Source of the DNA: Paenibacillus thiaminolyticus
Lineage (GTDB): Bacteria > Bacillota > Bacilli > Paenibacillales > Paenibacillaceae
Assembly (NCBI RefSeq): GCF_007066085.1
Contig: NZ_CP041405.1
Coordinates: 3,383,001-3,447,000 of the forward strand
Direction of reading: 5' to 3'
DNA length: 64,000 bases
Part shown: in pieces, positions 43,273 to 51,074 of the stretch
Layout: every line of letters starts with the position of its first letter
Numbering within the stretch: position 1 is the first letter of the stretch
Made by a program: the position numbers and the translations under genes
The notes under the pieces: model-generated
What the model saw: only the letters and a program-made list of their open reading frames with translations
What the model was told of the DNA's origin: nothing
Databases searched by the model: none

Positions 43273-43998
43273 TCATCTGTCCATGCTGCGTTCCGCGCCA
43301 GCGGACGATTCCATTCCCGGCACGCGGAAGCTTCTCGCCCAATACAAAAACGGCGTTGACGCTACCGACAGCAGCAGCTTGACGACATAGGTCGTCAACA
43401 AAATTTGAATCCACACATCCCATTCGTAATAGCCGGCAAACGCGATCGTGCAGAAGACGAGCGAGTCCGCCAATTGGCTGATTCCCGTGCTCCAGTTGCT
43501 GCGAATCCATAGCTGGCCCGACTTGGGAAACCGTTCCCGCAGCATGCTGAACAGCTTGACGTCGAGAAATTGACTGACGAGATAGGCAGTCAGGCTTCCT
43601 GCGGCGACCCGCGGCATCAAGTCGAAAATATGCGCCAGCGACGCCTGCGCCGTCTGGGCAATCTCATCTCCTTGCGGAATGAAGGCCAGGGCCATCTGCA
43701 TGATAATCGTCGTCATGATGAGCATGAAAAATCCAAACCAAACCGCGCGGCGCGCTTCCTTCGGTCCATATTTCTCGTTCAGCAGATCCGAGGTCATGAA
43801 CAGGCTGGCATTGGCCGCGTTCCCCAGCGTCATCACGATGCCGAACATCTCGATCGTCTTGCCGACCTGAATATTGGCGACGATGGTCATGACGCCGACC
43901 CAGGCGAACAAGCCATTCTTGCCGAACAAACGGTAGCACAGCAGAAAAAAGCCGAAATTGGCAAGGACAAACAATATCCCCCATATAAAATTGAACAT
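43273..43998 (-). CDS. Queuosine precursor transporter (YhhQ/VUT family)
   Basis: 241 residues, six to seven helices. The central VGKTIEMFGIVMTLGNAANASLFMTSDLLNEKYGPKEARRAVW segment with the conserved DLxNEKYG, and GQLWIRSNWSTGISQLADS, are hallmarks of the VUT/ECF-like family. It imports preQ0 or preQ1 for tRNA queuosine synthesis. The preQ1-I riboswitch at its ribosome binding site confirms the assignment. Confidence 0.95.
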   Translation of the reverse strand: MFNFIWGILFVLANFGFFLLCYRLFGKNGLFAWVGVMTIVANIQVGKTIEMFGIVMTLGNAANASLFMTSDLLNEKYGPKEARRAVWFGFFMLIMTTIIMQMALAFIPQGDEIAQTAQASLAHIFDLMPRVAAGSLTAYLVSQFLDVKLFSMLRERFPKSGQLWIRSNWSTGISQLADSLVFCTIAFAGYYEWDVWIQILLTTYVVKLLLSVASTPFLYWARSFRVPGMESSAGAERSMDR

Positions 43999-44007
43999 TC
44001 GGTATTC

Positions 44008-44046
44008 CCCCTAGTTTTGATTACGCGGGATGGTTGCGAACCGCGG
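44008..44046 (-). promoter_or_regulatory. preQ1-I riboswitch
   Basis: Minus strand: CGCGGTTC, loop, CCCGCG closing P1, then the A-rich tail AAAACTAGG that docks into the P1 groove, running straight into the GGGGG ribosome binding site. This matches the compact class I preQ1 aptamer. Ligand binding should hide the ribosome binding site, so control is translational. Confidence 0.85.
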
Positions 44047-44151
44047 TGTGATGGCACACAGGGGTATACTTTACCATAGACCAGGTCAATTGCCAATGCC
44101 CACAACTCCCTGCTTTCCTTCCCTCACTCTCCTCGTCCGGCCTGCCGCCCG

Positions 44152-45525
44152 TCATTTGCGCAGCAGTTTATTCGCCTTGTCCGTCGCCGCCTGCAGCGCT
44201 TCGTCGGGTGTCGCCTGGCCGAGGATGACCCGTTGAATCTCGGTCATGATGACCTCCTGCAATTCCTTATAACCGGGGACCATCGGACGCGCCTTGCCAT
44301 ATTGGAGCTGATCGATCGCGACCTTGAAGTTCGGATCTTTGACAAAGGCCTCTTTCAAGGTGTCCGACTCCAGCGCGGCCTTGCTGACCGGCATATACCC
44401 CGAGCCTTGGGACCAGCGAATCGTCTGCTCCGGAGCGGTCATCCACTGAATGAACTTCCACGCCGCCTGCTTCTTCTCCGGGGACGATGCCGCCAGCACG
44501 GCCAGGTTCGCGCCGCCCGTCGGAGCGCCATAGTCCTTGTTAGCCGGCAGGAAGGCGGTCCCGACCTCGAATCCGGCCGTCTCCTTCAAGCCCTTCAGAT
44601 CGCCCGTCGACGTGAAGATCATGGCTACCTGCCTGTTGACGAAGTCCTGCTTAGCCACGTCCCAGGCGTTGTATTTCTCGCCCGGCGGATTCTTCATGAT
44701 GCCTTCCTTAATCATGCGCGACCAGAATTCGAGCGGCGCCTTCCCCGCTTCGTTCAAAAGCGCAAGCTGCTTATTGTCCTCCGTCAATATGCTGCCGCCG
44801 CTCTGAAATACAAGCGCTTCATAGAACCAGATGTCGATCGGCGTGGAGAAGCCGTAGCGAACCGTCTTCCCCCCTTCCTGCTTCGTCAGCTTGCGGGCGA
44901 ATTCCTCCAGCTCCGCCCATGTCTTCGGGCCCTCCGGGTTGAGCCCCGCCTCCTTCAGAAGCGTCTTGTTCACGTAGAGCAAAGGCGTCGAACGGTTGAA
45001 GGGGATGGCGTACAGCTCATCCTTCCAGTAGGAGTTGCCCATCAGCCCGTCGATATAGTCTGTCTCCGCGCCTTGCGTATACGGCGACAACGGCTCGATA
45101 ACGCCCGCGTCCGCGAACGCCCCGACCGAAGCGACCTCGATCATCGTGACATCAGGTTGATTGCCTGCCGCGACGGCGGCCAGCACCTTGGAATGGTTCG
45201 TATAATAATCGCCCTGATAGGCCGGTCGGACGAACACTTGATCCTGAGACGCATTGTAGTCAGCCGTCATCGCTTCAATCAGTTCGCCATTCGCCCCGCC
45301 CAGGGAGTACCAGAAGTCAATCTCTACAGACGTGCCAGCAGCCGGTTCGGAAGCGGTCTGCGCCGCCGGCGCCGGGGCAAGGCCCCCTTTCTGAGAATCC
45401 GCTCCGCTTCCCGAGGACGTGCCTGCTGCCGTCCCGCCGCAGCCGGACAACAATGCCGCCGTCCCCATCATCATCGCCAGCACGGCTGACAGCATTCGCT
45501 TCCCACGATAGACCTTCGAATTCAT
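44152..45525 (-). CDS. Extracellular solute-binding lipoprotein (family 1, UgpB-like)
   Basis: 457 residues, lipobox AALLSGC. Family 1 features: EIDFWYSLGGANGELIEAMTADYNA, VAAGNQPDVTMIEVASVGAFADAG, NRSTPLLYVNKTLLKEAGLNPEGPKTWAELEEFA. The closest pattern is the glycerol-3-phosphate/sugar binding proteins. It is the last gene of the operon, after both permeases, an unusual order; a 15-bp tandem repeat array fills the gap before it. Confidence 0.9.
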   Translation of the reverse strand: MNSKVYRGKRMLSAVLAMMMGTAALLSGCGGTAAGTSSGSGADSQKGGLAPAPAAQTASEPAAGTSVEIDFWYSLGGANGELIEAMTADYNASQDQVFVRPAYQGDYYTNHSKVLAAVAAGNQPDVTMIEVASVGAFADAGVIEPLSPYTQGAETDYIDGLMGNSYWKDELYAIPFNRSTPLLYVNKTLLKEAGLNPEGPKTWAELEEFARKLTKQEGGKTVRYGFSTPIDIWFYEALVFQSGGSILTEDNKQLALLNEAGKAPLEFWSRMIKEGIMKNPPGEKYNAWDVAKQDFVNRQVAMIFTSTGDLKGLKETAGFEVGTAFLPANKDYGAPTGGANLAVLAASSPEKKQAAWKFIQWMTAPEQTIRWSQGSGYMPVSKAALESDTLKEAFVKDPNFKVAIDQLQYGKARPMVPGYKELQEVIMTEIQRVILGQATPDEALQAATDKANKLLRK

Positions 45526-45541
45526 CCTTCTTCATCTCCTT

Positions 45542-45616
45542 CACGATTGATTGATGCGCGATTGATTGATGCACGATTGTTAGATGTGTGAATGTTTGAT
45601 GTGTGATTGATTCCTG
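45542..45616. repeat. Five tandem 15-bp repeats in the sugar ABC operon
   Basis: Consecutive units CACGATTGATTGATG, CGCGATTGATTGATG, CACGATTGTTAGATG, TGTGAATGTTTGATG and TGTGATTGATTCCTG, lying between the second permease stop and the binding-protein start. Fifteen being a multiple of three, the minus-strand frame stays open and reads a degenerate HQSI-type pentapeptide, but it lacks a start site of its own. Confidence 0.85.
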
Positions 45617-45625
45617 CAAGAAGCT

Positions 45626-46456
45626 TTATTTGGTGGTATACACGAAAGCCTTCATTATATGCCGCTGTGCCAGCACGAATAGCAGCAGCGCCGGAACGAC
45701 AAGCATCAGATTGCCCGCCATCAACACATTCCACGCACTGATGCCTTCCGTCTCCTTCAGCATCGCAATGCCGACCGGAAGCGTCCGCATCGCGGCTTGA
45801 TTCGTCATAATAAGCGGCCAGAAATAATCATTCCAGTGGTAAATGAGGCTGAACAGCGCAAACGTCGTCACGGCAGGCTTCGCCATCGGCAGCGCGATGC
45901 GCCACATTATCGTCCATTCGGTGGCATGATCGAGCCGGGCCGCCTCCATCATATCTTCCGGTATCTGCATGAATGCTTGCCGGATGAGGAAGATGCCGAA
46001 GGCGCTCGCGCCGAAAGGAAGAATTAACGCCCACAGCGTGTTGATCAGATTCCACCCGCTCATCTGCACATAAATAGGAAGGAACACGACCTGCGACGGG
46101 ATCATGAGCGCCAGCAGCACGAGGCTGAAGAGCACTCCCCTTCCCTTGAAGCGGAAGCGGGCGAAGGCATAAGCCGCCGGAATGCCGGTAAACAGCTGCA
46201 GTGCCAAAATGCTGACGGCAACAATCACATTGTTCAGCACATAGCGGCCGAACGGACCCGAGTTCCATGCCGCCGCGAAATTGTCCCATCTCCATTCCTG
46301 CGGGATCCACGCCGGCGGGAATTGCAGCACCTCCGGCTTCGATTTGAAGGCGGTCACGAGCATCCACAGGAACGGAAAGAGAAACATGCCTGCTATCAAT
46401 GCGAGCATGAGGCCTTCCAGCAAGCGGAACGGCCATCGGCGGACCAGATTGTGCAT
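45626..46456 (-). CDS. Carbohydrate ABC permease (UgpE/MalG type)
   Basis: 276 residues, six helices, EAA loop EDMMEAARLDHATEWTIMWRIALPMAKP. Partner of the upstream permease, 24 bases away. As with the first sugar system, no ATPase gene is linked. Confidence 0.93.
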   Translation of the reverse strand: MHNLVRRWPFRLLEGLMLALIAGMFLFPFLWMLVTAFKSKPEVLQFPPAWIPQEWRWDNFAAAWNSGPFGRYVLNNVIVAVSILALQLFTGIPAAYAFARFRFKGRGVLFSLVLLALMIPSQVVFLPIYVQMSGWNLINTLWALILPFGASAFGIFLIRQAFMQIPEDMMEAARLDHATEWTIMWRIALPMAKPAVTTFALFSLIYHWNDYFWPLIMTNQAAMRTLPVGIAMLKETEGISAWNVLMAGNLMLVVPALLLFVLAQRHIMKAFVYTTK

Positions 46457-46480
46457 ATTGGCTGCCTCCTTTTCTTGCTT

Positions 46481-47449
46481 TTAGTGGTAATGGACCCGGC
46501 GCCCGAGCAGAGCGAAATGCGCGAGCGTCACCAGTCCGACGGCGGCCAGCAGCAAGACCGATCCGGCAGCGGCATAGCCGCCGTTGAAGAACTCCATCCC
46601 TTGCTCGTAAATGTAGTAGACAAGCATGTTGGTGCTGTTCACGGGGCCGCCTTGAGTCATGATGCTGATCGTGTCGAAGACCTGAAAGGAGCTGATCGTA
46701 TTCATAATGAGAAGGAAGAACAGACTTGGCGACAAAAGCGGAATCGTAACCTGGCACACGACGCGCCAGCGTGAAACGTTATCCAGCAGGGCGGCTTCAT
46801 GAATCTCGCGCGGGATGCTCTGCAAGCCGGCAATCAGCACGATCATGTTGTAACCCACTCCCTTCCAGAGCGCGACGAGAATGAGCGAAGGCAGAGCAGT
46901 GCCCGGATCCGCGAGCCAAGGCAAGCCGGGAAGGCCGAATGCTTCCAGCACGCTGTTCAGCAGGCCGTACTGGGGATCCATCATCCACAGCCACAAGATC
47001 GATATGGACACGAGGGAGATGATATGCGGGCTGAACAGCATGCCCTGAATGAGCCCGAATCTCCGCGCCGGACGGTTCAGCCACAAGGCCAGAAGCAGCG
47101 CCAGAAGCAGTCCAAGGCCGACGGTAGCCGCCGTGTATATCGCCGTATTGGCGATTACATGGGCGAAGTCGGGATCCGCGAACAGATCGCGGTAATTGGT
47201 CCAGCCGTACCAGGAGCGGCTCGACAGATTGAGCAGGGACCAGTCGAAGAAGCTGAGAACAAAGACGGACAGCATCGGATAGAAAAAGAACAACGCGAGG
47301 AACAGAAAAGCCGGGCCGATATAAGCGTAGGGCCGGATTCGCTCCCAGAGGCGGCGGCGCCGGACGGCAGCATCTTGCTCCTGCACAGCCTTCCGTGTCC
47401 GCTCCGCGGACAGCAGCGCTCCCCGACCGGGCATTACAGTCGATTTCAC
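46481..47449 (-). CDS. Sugar ABC permease (UgpA/MalF type)
   Basis: 322 residues from a GTG six bases after GGGGGG; the open frame extends further upstream but without family resemblance. Six helices, EAA motif EIHEAALLDNVSRWRVVCQVTIPLL. First gene of the operon permease-permease-binding protein. Confidence 0.9.
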   Translation of the reverse strand: MKSTVMPGRGALLSAERTRKAVQEQDAAVRRRRLWERIRPYAYIGPAFLFLALFFFYPMLSVFVLSFFDWSLLNLSSRSWYGWTNYRDLFADPDFAHVIANTAIYTAATVGLGLLLALLLALWLNRPARRFGLIQGMLFSPHIISLVSISILWLWMMDPQYGLLNSVLEAFGLPGLPWLADPGTALPSLILVALWKGVGYNMIVLIAGLQSIPREIHEAALLDNVSRWRVVCQVTIPLLSPSLFFLLIMNTISSFQVFDTISIMTQGGPVNSTNMLVYYIYEQGMEFFNGGYAAAGSVLLLAAVGLVTLAHFALLGRRVHYH

Positions 47450-47850
47450 GATAGGCACCCCCCAATCATTAGCTTCGCAGCGGCATGCTGCCAGTCCATG
47501 GACGCTTACCGCATGGAATAAGAACAGCCTGCCATCTTCCCCAGCATAGCGAAGAAATGTAAAGCCAGTATTAGAGGCTTGTAAAGGGATCCTGCATTTC
47601 ATGCAAAGAAATGATGAAGCCGCAGGGCAGCGAAACGCTCCAGCCCCGAGACGAGGAGTTCGGCATCGGCGAGCGTGCAAATTCCGTAAACCGTGGTTGC
47701 CCTGCCCGAATCTGGTGTAAATATGGTGAATAAGCTGGAGCGAATAAGCATTGCGGTTTCGTTCCCGATTGTATAAGATGGGAGAAAGTTCGAAACAATA
47801 AGAAAAAAACATAAGAAAAAACACAATTTTAATATTTTTAAATTTTAGGG
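47450..47850. other. Divergent promoter region between sugar ABC operon and EET-like genes
   Basis: No gene is supported. The right end is strongly AT-rich (AAAAAACACAATTTTAATAT) and acts as the upstream region of the FMN-lipoprotein promoter. Confidence 0.45.
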
Positions 47851-47879
47851 TTGACTGTGACATATATCACATCTAATAT
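47851..47879 (+). promoter_or_regulatory. Promoter of the FMN-binding lipoprotein gene
   Basis: TTGACT, exactly 17 bases, TAATAT, preceded by an A/T-rich stretch. The spacer contains the FNR/CRP-like palindrome annotated separately. Confidence 0.8.
47856..47871. promoter_or_regulatory. FNR/CRP-family binding site
   Basis: TGTGA-CATATA-TCACA is an exact match to the CRP/FNR consensus arms with a six-base centre. Its position between -35 and -10 points to repression when occupied. FNR-type regulators sense oxygen, so this would link the electron-transfer genes to aerobiosis or redox state. Confidence 0.65.
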
Positions 47880-47976
47880 TTGGTCTTGATGTTACAATCA
47901 TGGTGTAAAACGGTTAGTTAAATTTTTCACAAAGTATTTTTGAACAATGAAAAGAATGAAAAGGTGGGGACGGGTT

Positions 47977-48471
47977 ATGAAAAAGAAACTTGCATTGCTT
48001 TTGTCTGCTGTCTTGGTAGTAGGTATGCTGGCAGGCTGTGGAGATAAGAAAGAGGAAACGGCACCGCCAACCGAGACGGAGACAACGGCTCCGGGGGCAG
48101 AGCAAGGCCAATTTAAGGATGGCACATACCATGCCGAAGCTGGCGACTTCGATGAGAAATCCGGTTGGAAAGATACATTGGATATCACTGTTAAAGACGG
48201 TAAAATTGCAGAAGTGAACTGGGACGCCGTGAACAAAGAAGGCGGAAAAACGAAAAAAGAACTGGGCGAAGAGTACGGCATGAAGAAAGCCGGTTCCGAA
48301 CTGGAATGGAACGAGCAAGCGAAGAAGATGGAGGATGAGCTGATTGCGAAGCAAGATCCTGCCGCTATCGCAGTGAAAGACGATGGCACCCAGGATGCAA
48401 TCTCCGGCGTATCCATCCATGTCAACGGCTTCGTGAAGCTGGCTGAGGAAGCTCTCGCTTCGGCTAAGTAA
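47977..48471 (+). CDS. FMN-binding-domain lipoprotein (PplA-like)
   Basis: 164 residues, lipobox VGMLAGC, then a Thr/Glu-rich linker and one FMN-binding-type domain (TYHAEAGDFDEKSGWKDTLD, VKDGKIAEVNWDAV). The end carries DAISGVSIHVNGF, resembling the ApbE flavinylation motif Dxx(S/T)GA(T/S); the acceptor would be Ser146. Listeria PplA and the enterococcal cAD1 precursor belong here, usually with two such domains; this one has one. Proposed role: a surface flavin electron shuttle fed by the Ndh2-like enzyme downstream. No ApbE gene is in the window. Confidence 0.85.
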   Translation: MKKKLALLLSAVLVVGMLAGCGDKKEETAPPTETETTAPGAEQGQFKDGTYHAEAGDFDEKSGWKDTLDITVKDGKIAEVNWDAVNKEGGKTKKELGEEYGMKKAGSELEWNEQAKKMEDELIAKQDPAAIAVKDDGTQDAISGVSIHVNGFVKLAEEALASAK

Positions 48472-48650
48472 TCTAGCTTCGATTCAGGATTGAATATAGA
48501 GCTCCGCAGTAAGAGAGTACGGTGGCCTACGGGCACAGATGACGCTGATGGCCTTCATCCTTGCTCTCCTGCTGTCGGGGCTCCCTTCATGATATGGTTT
48601 AATTTTGAACCAACGCAATTCATACTACATCGTTACGCAGGGGTGAAACC

Positions 48651-50525
48651 ATGAAAGAGATCGTTGTGTTGGGCGCAGGCTACGGCGGCGTCCTGACGGC
48701 GAAGAAGCTGGCCAAACGCTTCAAGAAGGATCAAGATATCCGAATTAGGCTGATTGACCGCAAGCCGTTCCATACGATGATGACCGAGCTGCACGAGGTC
48801 GCTGCAGGACGGGTTGACGAAGATGCCATCAAGATGGACCTGAAGAAAATTTTCGCAGGCCTCAAGGTGGAGATCGTCCTCGACGAAATCACGAACATTG
48901 ATTTCAAGAGCAACAAGCTTCAGGGAAAACGTGACACGTATAAGTACGACCATCTTGTTATCGGTACCGGTTGTAAGCCGTCATTCTTCGGCATTCCGGG
49001 CGCAGAAGAGCATTCCTTCTCGCTGTGGTCGTTCGAGGATGCGGTGAAGCTGAAGCAGCAGATCCGCCAAATGTTCATGGACGCTACGAAGTTAAGCGAT
49101 CCGGACAAGCGCAAGCAAATGCTGACCTTCGTCGTCGTCGGCGCCGGCTTCACCGGCGTGGAAATGATCGGGGAACTGGCGGAATACCGCGAGCAGCTGT
49201 GCAAGGAATTCTATGTCGATGAATCCGAAGTTCGTCTCGTCGTGGCCGATATGGCACCGAAGATTTTGCCGATTCTGCCGCAGAATCTTATCGACAAAGC
49301 GGATAAGTATCTCCGCAAGATGAAGGTCGAGATCATTACCGGAACGAAAATCTCCGGCGTGACCCCGAACTCGGTTATTCTTGGCGAGGACAACGAGATT
49401 AAATCGAGCACGGTCATCTGGACGGCCGGGGTCGAAGGCTCCGATCTGGTTGGCAATCTCGACGTGCAGCAGCAGGGCCGCAAGCGCATTTTGACCAATG
49501 ACAAGCTGCAGTCCGTTGATTATGACAATGTGTATGTTGTCGGCGACAACATCTTCTATATTCCGGAAGGCGAAGAGCGGCCAGTTCCGCAAATGGTCGA
49601 GAACGCCGAGCACTCCGCCGGCCTCATCGCCCACAATCTCGTATGCGACATCAAGGGCGGCACGCAAAAATCGTATAAGCCTGCCTTCCACGGCACAATG
49701 GTCTCCATTGGCGGACGCTATGGGGTTGCCGCCGTCGGAACGCCGAAGAAGCTGTTCCATTTCTCCGGCTTCCTGGCCATGTTCTTCAAGCATATGATCA
49801 ATATCGTGTACTTCTTGCAAGTACTCGGCTTTAACAAGATCTGGACTTATCTCATGCACGAGGTCTTCCATATCGAGAACCGCAGAAGCCTCGTTGGCGG
49901 CCACTTCTCCAAGCGTTCGCCGAACTTCTGGCTCGTGCCGCTTCGCATCTATATCGGTGTCATGTGGTTAATGCAAGGTTGGGAAAAGGCGGCGAAGCTG
50001 CTGAAGGATCCTTCCCAAATGTTCTTGATTCCGCCAAAAGCAATGGATGGCGTCACGGCGGCTACGGAAGCGGTCGATGCAGTCCATTCGACCGTAGACG
50101 CCCAGACGGCCGCATCGGCCGTAGAGGGAGCAAGTACGGCTATCAAGGCCATTCCGGTGCCGGATTTCCTCAAAAGCATCGTCGATTGGTCGATGGATCT
50201 GATGTTCTATACGAGTGACGGCGGCTACACGACGATGGCTTATCTTTTCCAAGGCTGCATGGTAGCGGCTGAGGTTATCTTCGGCATTATGCTGATTCTG
50301 GGCTTGTTCACGGCGATCTCCGCGATCGCAACATGCGCGATGAGCGTCATGATCTACACGTCCGGAATGGCTCCTTACGAGATGTTCTGGTACTTCTTCG
50401 GCGGCATCGCGCTGATTGGCGGTTCCGGCAGCACCTTCGGCTTGGATTACTACCTGTACCCTCGCCTGAAGCGAATCTGGAAGAAGATTCCGATCGTGCG
50501 CCGCTGGTACCTGTATACCGATTAA
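48651..50525 (+). CDS. Ndh2-like NADH dehydrogenase with C-terminal DoxX-like membrane domain
   Basis: 624 residues. Residues 1-~395 form a type II NADH dehydrogenase: FAD site GAGYGG near 8-13, NADH site VVVGAGFTGVEM near 165, and the YVVGDN FAD motif. An Ala-rich linker (TAATEAVDAVHSTVDAQTAA) and about four membrane helices follow (LRIYIGVMWLMQGWEKA, VAAEVIFGIMLILGLFTA), DoxX-like in pattern. A membrane C-terminal extension of this kind separates the electron-transfer Ndh2 of Listeria from ordinary Ndh. It should pass electrons from NADH to a quinone dedicated to the flavin lipoprotein. Confidence 0.88.
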   Translation: MKEIVVLGAGYGGVLTAKKLAKRFKKDQDIRIRLIDRKPFHTMMTELHEVAAGRVDEDAIKMDLKKIFAGLKVEIVLDEITNIDFKSNKLQGKRDTYKYDHLVIGTGCKPSFFGIPGAEEHSFSLWSFEDAVKLKQQIRQMFMDATKLSDPDKRKQMLTFVVVGAGFTGVEMIGELAEYREQLCKEFYVDESEVRLVVADMAPKILPILPQNLIDKADKYLRKMKVEIITGTKISGVTPNSVILGEDNEIKSSTVIWTAGVEGSDLVGNLDVQQQGRKRILTNDKLQSVDYDNVYVVGDNIFYIPEGEERPVPQMVENAEHSAGLIAHNLVCDIKGGTQKSYKPAFHGTMVSIGGRYGVAAVGTPKKLFHFSGFLAMFFKHMINIVYFLQVLGFNKIWTYLMHEVFHIENRRSLVGGHFSKRSPNFWLVPLRIYIGVMWLMQGWEKAAKLLKDPSQMFLIPPKAMDGVTAATEAVDAVHSTVDAQTAASAVEGASTAIKAIPVPDFLKSIVDWSMDLMFYTSDGGYTTMAYLFQGCMVAAEVIFGIMLILGLFTAISAIATCAMSVMIYTSGMAPYEMFWYFFGGIALIGGSGSTFGLDYYLYPRLKRIWKKIPIVRRWYLYTD

Positions 50526-50560
50526 TCGGGACCCGGGCAATATAACATTCATTGACAACG

Positions 50561-50602
50561 GCAAAGTAATGTGTCCCTGTGTCACATTACTTTGCTTATT
50601 TC
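50561..50602 (+). terminator. Terminator after the Ndh2-like gene
   Basis: GCAAAGTAATGTG pairs perfectly with CACATTACTTTGC, followed by TTATTTCT. The stem is strong and the T tract modest, so read-through into the prenyl synthase genes is possible. Confidence 0.75.
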
Positions 50603-50624
50603 TACAGGGAAGCGGGGGGTTCCC

Positions 50625-51074
50625 ATGAACCGGCAACTTATGAAGGATACGATGCAGATGCTTGAGCAAGAGCTTCCGCCGCTGGCTGGCATCCACATAA
50701 CGGCAGGCTCGGACGAGCGCTACCTGTCCGATATGGCCCGGACGCTGGACGCTTACGATATGAAGGCGCAGGAACGGCGCGTCCTGTTAGGCTGCTACTG
50801 GCTGCTGCGTCAAGCGATGCGAACGCATCACCATGTACCCCAAGATGAGCGTCTGGCGGGAAAGGCGGTGCTGGACGGCGACTTCTTGCTCAGTCTGTAC
50901 TACCAGTTCGCCGCGCGTCACGGGTTAACCGAGCTGATAGCCGATATGGCTACAGTCAACAAGCGGATTCAGATACGGCGGGCAGAGGGAAAAGGAACGG
51001 AATCGGAGCTGCACCGGCAGATGTCCCGGTTCCTGATGAAGCGTTACAAGCAGGTCGCGTATGAAGTCATTTGA
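50625..51074 (+). CDS. Putative small subunit of a polyprenyl diphosphate synthase
   Basis: 149 residues, soluble, all-helical. It lacks DDxxD motifs, but KAVLDGDFLLSLYYQFAARHGLTELIADMATVNKRIQIRRAEG recalls the GDYLF...E helix pair of trans-prenyl synthases, as in the non-catalytic HepS-like component. Its last 14 bases overlap the catalytic synthase gene, the usual sign of a stoichiometric subunit. Assignment is inference; an unrelated helical protein is possible. Confidence 0.5.
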   Translation: MNRQLMKDTMQMLEQELPPLAGIHITAGSDERYLSDMARTLDAYDMKAQERRVLLGCYWLLRQAMRTHHHVPQDERLAGKAVLDGDFLLSLYYQFAARHGLTELIADMATVNKRIQIRRAEGKGTESELHRQMSRFLMKRYKQVAYEVI

